Origin: an uncultured Porphyromonadaceae bacterium
GTDB taxonomy: Bacteria > Bacteroidota > Bacteroidia > Bacteroidales > Muribaculaceae
Assembly (NCBI GenBank): GCA_947177605.1
Contig: CAMWUX010000050.1
Span: 1-8,082 of the forward strand
DNA: 8,082 bases
Reading direction: 5' to 3'
Shown here: positions 1 to 6,181 of the stretch, in pieces
Numbering within the stretch: the first letter of the stretch is position 1
Layout: each line of letters begins with the position of its first letter
Translations under genes and position numbers: made by a program
Notes under the pieces: generated by a model
Database searches by the model: none
Told to the model about the DNA's origin: nothing
What the model saw: the letters and a program-made list of their open reading frames with translations, nothing else

Positions 1-1
1 C

Positions 2-31
2 CTGGGCTCGGAGATGTGCACAAGAGCCCGG
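2..31. other. Short hairpin next to a G8 tract
   Basis: Bases 2-9 pair with 24-31 in an eight-bp stem with one G-T wobble. The 14-base loop contains the perfect palindrome TGTGCACA (15-22). No T-run follows on either strand, so this is not a standard intrinsic terminator. In a leftward transcript started near 64 the structure would sit in the 5' leader, preceded by eight C from the G tract at 37-44. Its function is unknown and it may be incidental. Confidence 0.3.
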
Positions 32-67
32 TAGGAGGGGGGGGTGAATTATCAATGTTTTACGACG

Positions 68-75
68 CAAAGTTA
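68..75 (-). promoter_or_regulatory. Candidate leftward promoter (-7 element)
   Basis: Read on the minus strand, 75 to 68 is TAACTTTG, a full match to the Bacteroidetes -7 consensus TAnnTTTG. Initiation would fall near 64 and drive a gene to the left of this window. No TTG is found at the expected -33 distance on that strand, so support rests on the -7 element alone. It is the same octamer as the rightward element at 229-236. Confidence 0.4.
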
Positions 76-124
76 CGGAGAATATTGCGGCTTAACGGAT
101 TTTGAGGTTAATGAATGTTAAATG

Positions 125-143
125 TTTTACAGAGTTGTTACAG
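125..143. promoter_or_regulatory. PHO-box-like direct repeat upstream of phosphate transporter
   Basis: TTTTACAG (125-132) and TGTTACAG (136-143) match at seven of eight bases and start 11 bp apart. That is the spacing used by tandem OmpR/PhoB-family response regulators. On the minus strand the site reads CTGTAAC-AACT-CTGTAAA, which has the 7-4-7 layout of the E. coli PHO box (CTGTCAT-N4-CTGTCAT) and matches five of seven positions in each half. TTTACA at 126-131 also fits the B. subtilis PhoP half-site TTnACA. Its position upstream of a Na+/phosphate transporter makes phosphate control an attractive reading. However, it lies about 100 bp from the predicted rightward start, and chance similarity in AT-rich DNA is possible. 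Confidence 0.35.
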
Positions 144-202
144 TTGGAAATTCATACTGATTATAAACCGATTGCAGAAAAGTAAAATTTATGTTAAAAT
201 AA

Positions 203-236
203 TTGTGGGAAATTTGGCTTTGATTTTCTAACTTTG
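203..236 (+). promoter_or_regulatory. Promoter for the Na+/phosphate cotransporter gene
   Basis: TAACTTTG at 229-236 is a perfect TAnnTTTG -7 element. A TTG at 203-205 could be the -33 element, but the 23-bp gap is a little longer than the usual roughly 19-21. Transcription would begin near 240 and give a leader of about 60 bases before the ATG at 303. The TTG at 234-236, which opens the reading frame 23 codons earlier, is part of the -7 element itself. It would therefore lie outside the transcript, which argues against it as a start codon. Confidence 0.6.
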
Positions 237-302
237 CAACGAATAGTGCCGAATGTGAATGATCGCGCGGCGCATCGAAACCGAAATACACCTCCACAAG
301 GT

Positions 303-2153
303 ATGGAATACAGTATATTAGACTTCTTTTGTTTGTTAGGCGCCGTAGGTCTGTTTCTCTACGGTATGAAAGTGATGAGTGAGGGATTGCAGAAAGCAGC
401 GGGCGACCGTCTGCGCAATATCCTCGGAGCTATGACGCGCAACCGCTTCTCGGGCACTCTGACCGGTTTCTCCATCACGGCACTAATCCAAAGTTCGTCG
501 GCCTCGACGGTGATGGTGGTGAGCTTCGTCAACGCGGGTCTGATGACTCTGGCCCAGTCGATGGCGGTGATCATGGGTGCCAACGTGGGTACTACGTTTA
601 CGGCGTGGGTACTTACGCTGTTCGGCTTCAAGGTGGAGATCTCGCTCTACGCCATTCCGCTGATCGCCATTGCGGTGATAATGCTGTATTCCAACAAAAG
701 CCGTACGAAGTCGCTGGGCGAATTCCTGATCGGCTTCTCGCTTCTCTTCCTTGGCCTGGATATGATATCCAATTATGTGCCTGACCTTCAGAGCAACCCG
801 GAGATGTTTGCCTTCCTGCAGAAGTATGCTGCACTGGGCTTCAAGTCGGTGCTGATCTTCTTCATAGTAGGCTGCGTGGTGACGATGATCATTCAGTCGT
901 CGGCAGCCACATTCGCCATCACGCTTATCATGTTCAGCCGCGGCTGGGTGGACTTCAACCTGGCGTGTGCGATAGTGCTCGGCTCCGCCGTAGGTACTAC
1001 CATCACCCCTATCCTCGCTTCAATGAGCGGAAATGCCGCGGCGAAGCGCACGGCTATGGGGCATCTGCTGTTTAATATAATAGGTTCGGTATGGTGTCTG
1101 GCACTGTTCTATCAGTTTACGGACCTGATACTATGGATCACCGAGCGTATCGGCACCGGCAATCCCAACGGCCTCTACGACTTCATCACGAATCTTCAGC
1201 AGACTGATCCGGAGGTATACAATCATCTCTTCGACTCGAAGCCGACAGGCACCGAGGATCTTGACCTGCGCATATCGGCGGTGAAGCCTGCGATAGCGCA
1301 GCTTCAGTTCTATTCGTCGATCGGACTGTGTGTGTTCTACACCTCCTACAAGCTCGTCAATCTGGGCATAATGATATGGTTTACCAACGTCTACGTGAAG
1401 GTAGTGGAGTGGATCATCCCTTCGAAGAAGAAGGAGGACGACGAATTCCAGCTCAATTATATCACCGGTGGTATACTCTCCACTGCCGAGCTGTCCATCA
1501 CTCAGGCCGAAAAGGAGATAGCTGTATATGCCGAGCGTGTGAGCCGTATGCTCGACATGGCCAAGGAACTTGTGCACTCCAAGGACGGCTCGGACGAGTT
1601 CACCAAACTCTATTCGCGTCTGGAGAAATACGAAGATATTTCGGACCGCATGGAGATCGAGATCGCCGACTATCTGAAGCGCAGTTCGGAAGGACGCCTC
1701 TCCAATGCCAGCAAGCGCAAACTCACGGCTATGCTCCGCATCATATCTGAAGTGGAGTCGATCGCCGACTGCTGTCTGGGTGTAGGCAAGATCCTACAGC
1801 GCAAGCAGCAGAGCGGTGTGAAGTTTAACGAGGAGATCTACGACAACATCGACCTGATGTTTGACGACGTGAAGCTGGCTATGGACAATATGCTGCTCAT
1901 ACTCAAGCACCTTGAGAGTCCGTCGGAGGCCGAAATCATGGCCAGCTACAATGCCGAGCGCGAGATCAACAACCGCCGCAACTCCCAGCGCAACGCCAAT
2001 ATCGAGAATATCAACGCGCAGCACTACGAGTATCAGGCGGGCATCTATTACATGGATATCATCTCCGATCTGGAAAAGACGGGCGACTACATCATCAATG
2101 TGGTCGATGCCGTGCGCGACCAGATACGCCATGCGTCGGCAATGTCGCGCTGA
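303..2153 (+). CDS. Na+/phosphate cotransporter family protein with C-terminal PhoU-like domain
   Basis: A 616-residue inner-membrane transporter of the NaPi-II (PF02690) family, expected to import inorganic phosphate with sodium. The N-terminal half holds about eight hydrophobic segments arranged as the family's inverted repeat. The first QSSS motif is at residues 63-66 (IQSSSAST), followed by GANVGTT at 92-98. The second copy is QSSA at 198-201, followed by GSAVGTT at 227-233, with HLLFN at 254-258. A last hydrophobic stretch spans about 336-372. After a charged linker (374-382), residues about 390-610 are helical and PhoU-like, ending in DLEKTGDYIINV (589-600), typical of PhoU domains in this family. 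I chose ATG 303 because an upstream in-frame TTG at 234 overlaps the promoter -7 element and would add 23 polar, non-homologous-looking residues. The Shine-Dalgarno match is poor, as usual in Bacteroidetes. Substrate is assigned from family only; some bacterial members have not been tested. Confidence 0.9.
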   Translation: MEYSILDFFCLLGAVGLFLYGMKVMSEGLQKAAGDRLRNILGAMTRNRFSGTLTGFSITALIQSSSASTVMVVSFVNAGLMTLAQSMAVIMGANVGTTFTAWVLTLFGFKVEISLYAIPLIAIAVIMLYSNKSRTKSLGEFLIGFSLLFLGLDMISNYVPDLQSNPEMFAFLQKYAALGFKSVLIFFIVGCVVTMIIQSSAATFAITLIMFSRGWVDFNLACAIVLGSAVGTTITPILASMSGNAAAKRTAMGHLLFNIIGSVWCLALFYQFTDLILWITERIGTGNPNGLYDFITNLQQTDPEVYNHLFDSKPTGTEDLDLRISAVKPAIAQLQFYSSIGLCVFYTSYKLVNLGIMIWFTNVYVKVVEWIIPSKKKEDDEFQLNYITGGILSTAELSITQAEKEIAVYAERVSRMLDMAKELVHSKDGSDEFTKLYSRLEKYEDISDRMEIEIADYLKRSSEGRLSNASKRKLTAMLRIISEVESIADCCLGVGKILQRKQQSGVKFNEEIYDNIDLMFDDVKLAMDNMLLILKHLESPSEAEIMASYNAEREINNRRNSQRNANIENINAQHYEYQAGIYYMDIISDLEKTGDYIINVVDAVRDQIRHASAMSR

Positions 2154-2234
2154 TAGCTACGGGCAGCTCCGGGAAATATCCGGGCGCAAGCCGATGTGTT
2201 AAATTTCGGTTACGATTCCGCCACAAGTTGTAGA

Positions 2235-2266
2235 CAATATTGACATGATTATTACAATATTGTAAT
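2235..2266. promoter_or_regulatory. Candidate operator: two CAATATTG boxes 20 bp apart
   Basis: CAATATTG occurs at 2235-2242 and again at 2255-2262. Each is a perfect 8-bp palindrome, and their starts are exactly 20 bp apart, about two helical turns on one DNA face. The second is the core of a 16-bp perfect palindrome, ATTACAATATTGTAAT (2251-2266). The first box contains the -33 TTG and the second runs into the -7 element, so a bound protein would cover the promoter. Repression, possibly autoregulation by the downstream regulator, is an inference. Such palindromes also fit other dimeric regulators. Confidence 0.45.
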
Positions 2267-2270
2267 TTTG
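2240..2270 (+). promoter_or_regulatory. Promoter for response regulator and rnhB
   Basis: TTG at 2240-2242 and TAATTTTG at 2263-2270 (TAnnTTTG) are separated by exactly 20 bp, which is near-ideal for a Bacteroidetes housekeeping promoter. Initiation is expected near 2274, leaving a leader of about 45 bases before ATG 2319. The leader ends in an A-rich run (CACAAAAAATG) with no clear Shine-Dalgarno sequence. Confidence 0.65.
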
Positions 2271-2318
2271 TGAATGCACAAGTAATCTATTTACCGACCT
2301 GTTTTTGCTTCACAAAAA

Positions 2319-3029
2319 ATGGCTTCTTTACCCGACAATACCGCAATAGGACCTTCGATACTGATCGTAGACAAAGACACTATGTCGAGCGAACTGCTGC
2401 AATTCCGACTGGAGTCGGAAGGTTTCAGTGTAGCGTTGATGCCCAATGGCATACGCGCGCTGGAAATGGATCTGAGCGAGTACGCGCTGGTGGTGGTGGA
2501 CCTTATGGGTACGGATTTCGACGGCATCCAGTTTACGCGCGCCCTGAAGCGCAATCCCGATACGTATAATGTGCCTGTGATCATCCTCTCGTCGAAGACC
2601 AACGAGGATAGTATCGTAGATGCACTTGATTCGGGCGCCGCCGACTACCTGAGCAAGCCTTACTCCGGCCGCGAGCTTATAGCACGCATCCGCTCGGTGA
2701 TACGACGCAAGAAGATGATGAGTTCACGCAAGTCCGACAAGGTAGTGCGCTCAGGTTCGCTTGTGCTCGACATCGGCGCAGGCACCGTCGCGATCGACGG
2801 CCGCCGCGTGATGCTCACCCGCACGGAATACCTCATACTCGCTTTCTTCCTCCGCAACCGCAACAACTTCTTCGAACGCGTGGCTATCCGCCATGAAGCC
2901 TGGGAAAATGACTCGGAGGTATCGGATCGCGCGGTAGACACCAATATATCGCGCCTGCGCAAAAAGCTGGGCGATCTGGGGCGCCATATCGTCAACCGTC
3001 AGGGCTTCGGATATGGCTACGTCGACTGA
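2319..3029 (+). CDS. OmpR/PhoB-family response regulator (orphan, atypical receiver)
   Basis: A 236-residue two-domain transcription factor. The receiver spans about residues 12-130. It has the phosphoacceptor D61 (VVVDLMG), S91 in the Thr/Ser position and K113 in the KP motif (SKPY). Residues 142-236 form a complete winged helix-turn-helix of the Trans_reg_C type, with LTRTEYLIL at 166-174, RAVDTNISRLRKKL at 204-217 and the final hairpin FGYGYVD. The receiver is unusual in the acidic pocket. The family's paired acids appear here as D18-K19, so Lys replaces the residue equivalent to CheY D13 and PhoB D10, which binds Mg2+. The usual MP after the phosphoacceptor is also G64-T65. No histidine kinase gene lies in the window, so it is an orphan here. 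Its target genes cannot be read from the sequence; the CAATATTG boxes upstream are candidates. Its last 17 bases overlap the start of rnhB, suggesting coupled translation. Confidence 0.9.
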   Translation: MASLPDNTAIGPSILIVDKDTMSSELLQFRLESEGFSVALMPNGIRALEMDLSEYALVVVDLMGTDFDGIQFTRALKRNPDTYNVPVIILSSKTNEDSIVDALDSGAADYLSKPYSGRELIARIRSVIRRKKMMSSRKSDKVVRSGSLVLDIGAGTVAIDGRRVMLTRTEYLILAFFLRNRNNFFERVAIRHEAWENDSEVSDRAVDTNISRLRKKLGDLGRHIVNRQGFGYGYVD

Positions 3030-3627
3030 GCCGCTCCCGGTATCGGCCATCCCCGACAAACTTGATGCCGGATGCGACGAAGCGGGTCGCGGATGTCTTG
3101 CCGGACCGGTATTCGCAGCAGCGGTGATCCTTCCGCCCGATTTCAGCAATCCGCTTGTCAATGATTCAAAAAAGCTCACTGCGCGCCGCCGTAATGAGCT
3201 TCGCTCCCTGATACAGGAGCAGGCGTTGGCATGGGCTGTGGCTCAGGTGGATCCGGCGGAGATTGACCGCATCAACATCCTCAACGCATCCATTCTGGCT
3301 ATGCACCGGGCGATCGATGCCCTGAAGGTGCGGCCGGAGCATATAAGCGTAGACGGCAACCGCTTCAAGCCATACGCCGCCATACCCCACAATACTTACG
3401 TGAAGGGGGACGGACGATTCGCCAATATCGCGGCCGCCTCGATCTTAGCCAAAACCTACCGCGACGAATTCATGGAGGCAATACACCGCGAGCATCCGCA
3501 ATACGGCTGGGACATCAATAAAGGGTATCCGACCGCGGCGCATCGCGCGGCAATAGTGGCTCATGGAGCCACCGAACATCACCGCATGAGCTTCCGCCTG
3601 ATCGACAACCAGCTCACGCTGTTTTGA
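3013..3627 (+). CDS. rnhB: Ribonuclease HII
   Basis: A 204-residue cytoplasmic endonuclease that cuts the RNA strand of RNA:DNA hybrids and starts removal of ribonucleotides misincorporated into DNA. The signature GCDEAGRGCLAGPV is at residues 20-33 with catalytic D22 and E23. The third acid is D114 (SVDGNRF) and the fourth is most likely D133 (KGDGRF), just before AAASILAKTYRD (140-151). NDSKKLT (50-56) and YGWDINKGYPTAAH (164-177) are also family hallmarks. Length fits the usual roughly 200 residues. Cys at position 28, where many bacteria have Pro, is to my knowledge common in Bacteroidetes. The ATG at 3013 lies inside the response regulator gene (17-bp overlap, different frame) and is the only reasonable start, so the two genes are very likely co-transcribed and translationally coupled. 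Confidence 0.95.
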   Translation: MATSTEPLPVSAIPDKLDAGCDEAGRGCLAGPVFAAAVILPPDFSNPLVNDSKKLTARRRNELRSLIQEQALAWAVAQVDPAEIDRINILNASILAMHRAIDALKVRPEHISVDGNRFKPYAAIPHNTYVKGDGRFANIAAASILAKTYRDEFMEAIHREHPQYGWDINKGYPTAAHRAAIVAHGATEHHRMSFRLIDNQLTLF

Positions 3628-3668
3628 AAAACATTGGGGGATATTAGGGTAAATCAGGGAAAAAGCGT

Positions 3669-3676
3669 TACTTTTG
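3669..3676 (+). promoter_or_regulatory. Promoter -7 element immediately before aroA
   Basis: TACTTTTG matches TAnnTTTG fully. No TTG sits at the expected -33 distance; the nearest upstream, at 3634-3636, is 32 bp away, and TTA at 3644-3646 is 22 bp away. If initiation follows at the usual distance it would be at about 3680-3683, on top of the aroA ATG (3681). The mRNA would then be leaderless or nearly so. Transcription from the rnhB side could also continue through the 53-bp gap, since no terminator is visible there. Confidence 0.5.
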
Positions 3677-3680
3677 CTAT

Positions 3681-4940
3681 ATGAATTACCGAATATATCC
3701 TCCCGAGGAGATAGTGGAGGCTACCGTCGCGGTGCCTCTGTCGAAGAGTGTGAGCGCCCGAGCCCTTATCATCGAGGCTATAAGCCGCGGAGCGGTGGAA
3801 GCCGGTGATACGGCCCGATGCCGCGACACCGAGGTCATACGCGCGGCTCTGTCGGCTCCACAGCAATGCACAGTGGATGTGGCCGATTCGGGCACGGCGC
3901 TACGATTTCTCACCGCATATTTTGCCGCCACAGATGGCGCGGAGATTGAGCTCGGAGGGTCGGAGCGTCTTTGCCACCGTCCGATAGGCCCGCTCGTGGA
4001 TGCCCTGCGCAGTCTTGGCGCATCGATCGAATATATGGGTGAAGCCGGACATGCGCCGCTGAAAATCTACGGCCGCAAGCTGCAAGGGGGAGCTGTGACG
4101 ATCGATGCTACAGTGAGCTCGCAGTTTGTGTCGGCACTGCTCATGATAGCCCCGACGATGGCCGACGGGCTACGACTGCAACTCGACGGCGACGCGGTAT
4201 CGCAATCATATATCCGCCTCACGATGTCGATGATGGAGCGTGCCGGCGTGGAGTGCGACATCACCCCCGACGGCATCTACGTGGCTCCTGGACAATACCG
4301 CTCCTGCCGGTTGGAGGCAGAGCGCGACTGGAGCGCCGCTACATTCTGGTATGAGGCTGTGGCCGTAACCTCCGGATTCATCACTGTGGAGGGTCTTGCC
4401 GACGGCTCACGTCAGCCCGATGCGGCCGCCGCGGATATATTCGGGCGACTTGGCGTGACTACCGACTTCGACGAAACACCCGGCAGCGCCGAACTGGCCG
4501 GCTCTCCCGATGTGGATCCCCGCATGAATATATGCCTGGTAGACAATCCCGATATGGCTCCGGCTCTTGCCGTGACCTGCGCCATGATCGGGGTGCCGTT
4601 TCGCTTCACTGGTCTGTCGACGCTTCCCGCCAAGGAGTGCGACCGCATAGCCGTCATCTCGGAAGAGTTGCTTAAGATCGGAGTGACCACAGAGTCTACT
4701 CCGGACTCTCTGACATGGGAGGGGCGGAGAATGCCATTTGCCGAACTCCCCCGCTTCTCGGCTCACGGCGACCACCGAATAGCTATGGCTTTCGCTTTCG
4801 TGGCTGCATATATCCCCGGTATCGTGATCGAGGATGCGGATGTGGTGGAGAAGTCGTATCCCGGTTTCTGGGAGGAGTTGCAGAAATGCGGCTTCACCAT
4901 TGAGGATGCCGATACCGAACCTAACGATACTGAATCTTAA
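3681..4940 (+). CDS. aroA: 3-phosphoshikimate 1-carboxyvinyltransferase (EPSP synthase)
   Basis: A 419-residue cytoplasmic enzyme of the shikimate pathway. It transfers the enolpyruvyl group of phosphoenolpyruvate to shikimate 3-phosphate, leading to chorismate and aromatic amino acids. Key family residues are present: S21-K22-S23 and R27 near the N-terminus, DSGTALRF (69-76, R76), R100 in HRPIGPL, S146-S147-Q148 for substrate binding, D216 in ERDWSAA, catalytic-base candidate D291 (NPDMAPA), E319 and R322 (KECDR), H365-R366 in HGDHRIAMA, and K391 in EKSYPGF. The enzyme therefore looks intact and active. The sequence is the divergent Bacteroidetes type (for instance LSKSVSARAL rather than GSKSISNRAL). 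ATG 3681 is a good start because the first beta strand and the K22 loop fall where expected. The last dozen residues are acidic and likely disordered. It leads a tight cluster, and the next gene begins nine bases after its stop. Confidence 0.95.
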   Translation: MNYRIYPPEEIVEATVAVPLSKSVSARALIIEAISRGAVEAGDTARCRDTEVIRAALSAPQQCTVDVADSGTALRFLTAYFAATDGAEIELGGSERLCHRPIGPLVDALRSLGASIEYMGEAGHAPLKIYGRKLQGGAVTIDATVSSQFVSALLMIAPTMADGLRLQLDGDAVSQSYIRLTMSMMERAGVECDITPDGIYVAPGQYRSCRLEAERDWSAATFWYEAVAVTSGFITVEGLADGSRQPDAAAADIFGRLGVTTDFDETPGSAELAGSPDVDPRMNICLVDNPDMAPALAVTCAMIGVPFRFTGLSTLPAKECDRIAVISEELLKIGVTTESTPDSLTWEGRRMPFAELPRFSAHGDHRIAMAFAFVAAYIPGIVIEDADVVEKSYPGFWEELQKCGFTIEDADTEPNDTES

Positions 4941-4949
4941 ACGCCGTAG

Positions 4950-5378
4950 ATGATAGTAGCGCTTTACATACTGATAGCAATGGTCGTGGTCGGAGCCGCG
5001 CTCTACATCCACTTCCGCCTCACGGGGGGTCAGCCGAGCGCCGACCCGCCGGATTCGCCCGCACCACAAGCGGACGCGGAGGAATGCTGCGGTATGCACA
5101 TCACCTGCGAGCGCGACTCCCTGATGAGCTCCATGAGCGACACTATCGAATACTACGACGATGAGGAACTCGACCGCTTCCGCGGCCGCGCTACCGACCA
5201 ATACGACGATGCCGAGATAGAGGAATTCCGCTCGGTGCTGCTCACCCTTCTGCCCGACGATATTGCCGGCTGGGGGCGGAGCATTCAGCTGCGTGGCATT
5301 GAACTGCCGGCGCCGGTGCGTGAGGAATTACTCATGATCGTAGCGGACATACGTGAATCACGCGCCACCAAATACTGA
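4950..5378 (+). CDS. Small membrane-anchored protein with CCxxHxxC motif, function unknown
   Basis: A 142-residue protein I cannot name with confidence; similar Bacteroidales proteins exist in my memory without a proven role. Residues 1-20 form one hydrophobic segment, probably an uncleaved N-terminal membrane anchor. A Pro/Ala/Asp-rich linker follows (27-43). Then comes C46-C47-x-x-H50-x-x-C53, a compact cluster able to bind a metal, and a helical acidic domain (about 54-142) with EYYDDEELDRF (67-77) and DDIAGWGRSIQLRGIELP (103-120). It has no lipobox. It starts nine bases after aroA and ends eight bases before the metal permease frame, so it is almost certainly in the same operon. A role in metal handling beside the permease is a guess from the motif and the neighbour. 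Orientation of the soluble part is not decided by the sequence. Confidence 0.75.
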   Translation: MIVALYILIAMVVVGAALYIHFRLTGGQPSADPPDSPAPQADAEECCGMHITCERDSLMSSMSDTIEYYDDEELDRFRGRATDQYDDAEIEEFRSVLLTLLPDDIAGWGRSIQLRGIELPAPVREELLMIVADIRESRATKY

Positions 5379-5386
5379 CCTAATCT

Positions 5387-6181
5387 ATGCTTGACCTGCT
5401 GCCATACGCCTTTTTTCAGAACGCTCTCGCGGGAGTGCTCCTAATCAGTGTGGCCGCTGCCATAGTGGGCACGTATGTGGTCACACGGCGCCTCGTAGCT
5501 CTGTCGGGTGGTATCACCCACGCCTGCTTCGGAGGGCTTGGTCTCGGTTTCTTCTTAGGCATCAGCCCGATAGCGACCGCCGCGGTATTTGCCGTGGGTG
5601 CCTCTGCGGCTGTCGAGTGGCTGTCGGCCGGACAGCGCCTGCGATCCGATTCGGCCATAGCCGTAGTATGGGCGCTGGGTATGGCGCTCGGTATTTTCTT
5701 CGTGTTTCTCACGCCGGGATATGTGCCGGAACTCAACACGTTCCTTTTCGGCAACGTGCTCACCATAAGCCGATACGACTTGATGGCGTTTGCCATATTC
5801 ACTCTGCTGCTTATACTGTTTATGGCGATATGGTACAAGAGCATAGTGGCCTGCGTATTTGACCGCGACTTCGCCACCGTAATGGGTCTGCCGGTAAGAT
5901 TCATCACTTACTCCATCACGGTGTTTACGGCCGTATGCATCGTGCTCACGATCCGCCTGGTGGGCGTGATGCTGCTGATGTCGATGCTCACCATACCGCA
6001 GATTATCTCCGAGATATACTGCCGGAGGTTTTCCACGATAATGCTGAGCTCCATAGCGGTGTCGGCCGTGGCATCGGTAGGTGGACTGCTGCTGAGCGCA
6101 GTGATAGACGTGCCTTGCTCGGCACTGATAGTGATGGTGATGGCGGCTCTCTACATTGCGGTGTGGATAGTGGCCGCGATA
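5387..6181 (+). other. Permease module: ABC-3 (ZnuB-like) metal transporter membrane subunit
   Basis: Residues 1-265 carry about eight hydrophobic segments and match ABC-3 permeases for zinc, manganese or iron in length (about 265-275) and motifs. These include TRRLVALSGGITHACFGGLG (33-52, including H45), LFGNVLTIS (120-128), the cytoplasmic coupling stretch DRDFATVMGLPV (159-170), RLVGVMLLMSMLTIPQ (190-205), and a last membrane helix at about 245-265 followed by R267-R268. In this family the permease pairs with an ATPase and a metal-binding periplasmic protein, and neither gene is in the window. Zinc is the best guess for substrate, but metal preference cannot be read from the sequence. The module looks complete by itself, so the continuation into the next module is not needed to finish the permease. 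Confidence 0.85.

Larger units (their letters stand above)
1..302. other. Non-coding region between divergent promoters
   Basis: I find no convincing gene on either strand in this 302-base stretch. It is AT-rich from about 45 onward, unlike the GC-rich genes. It holds, left to right: a short hairpin (2-31), a run of eight G (37-44), a candidate leftward -7 element (68-75), an 11-bp-spaced direct repeat (125-143) and a rightward -7 element (229-236). The 10-mer AATGTTTTAC occurs exactly twice, at 54-63 and 121-130. The layout suggests a divergent intergenic region, with an unseen leftward gene starting beyond the left edge. That gene is inferred only from the promoter-like element. Confidence 0.6.

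Noticed and set aside
2157..2200. Possible terminator after the phosphate transporter (CCGGGAAATATCCGGG and nearby repeats)
   Set aside because: The CCGGG copies are mainly direct repeats, giving at best a four-bp stem, and no T-run follows.
3094..3096. Cys instead of Pro in the RNase HII signature (GRGCLAGP)
   Set aside because: As far as I recall this is normal for Bacteroidetes RNase HII, so it is not a defect or novelty.
3628..3668. Terminator between rnhB and aroA
   Set aside because: The gap has G and A runs but no inverted repeat followed by a T-run.
4407..5201. 264-codon minus-strand frame opposite aroA and the small unknown gene
   Set aside because: It spans two + strand genes and their gap, has no recognisable domain, and aroA motifs on the + strand are unambiguous.
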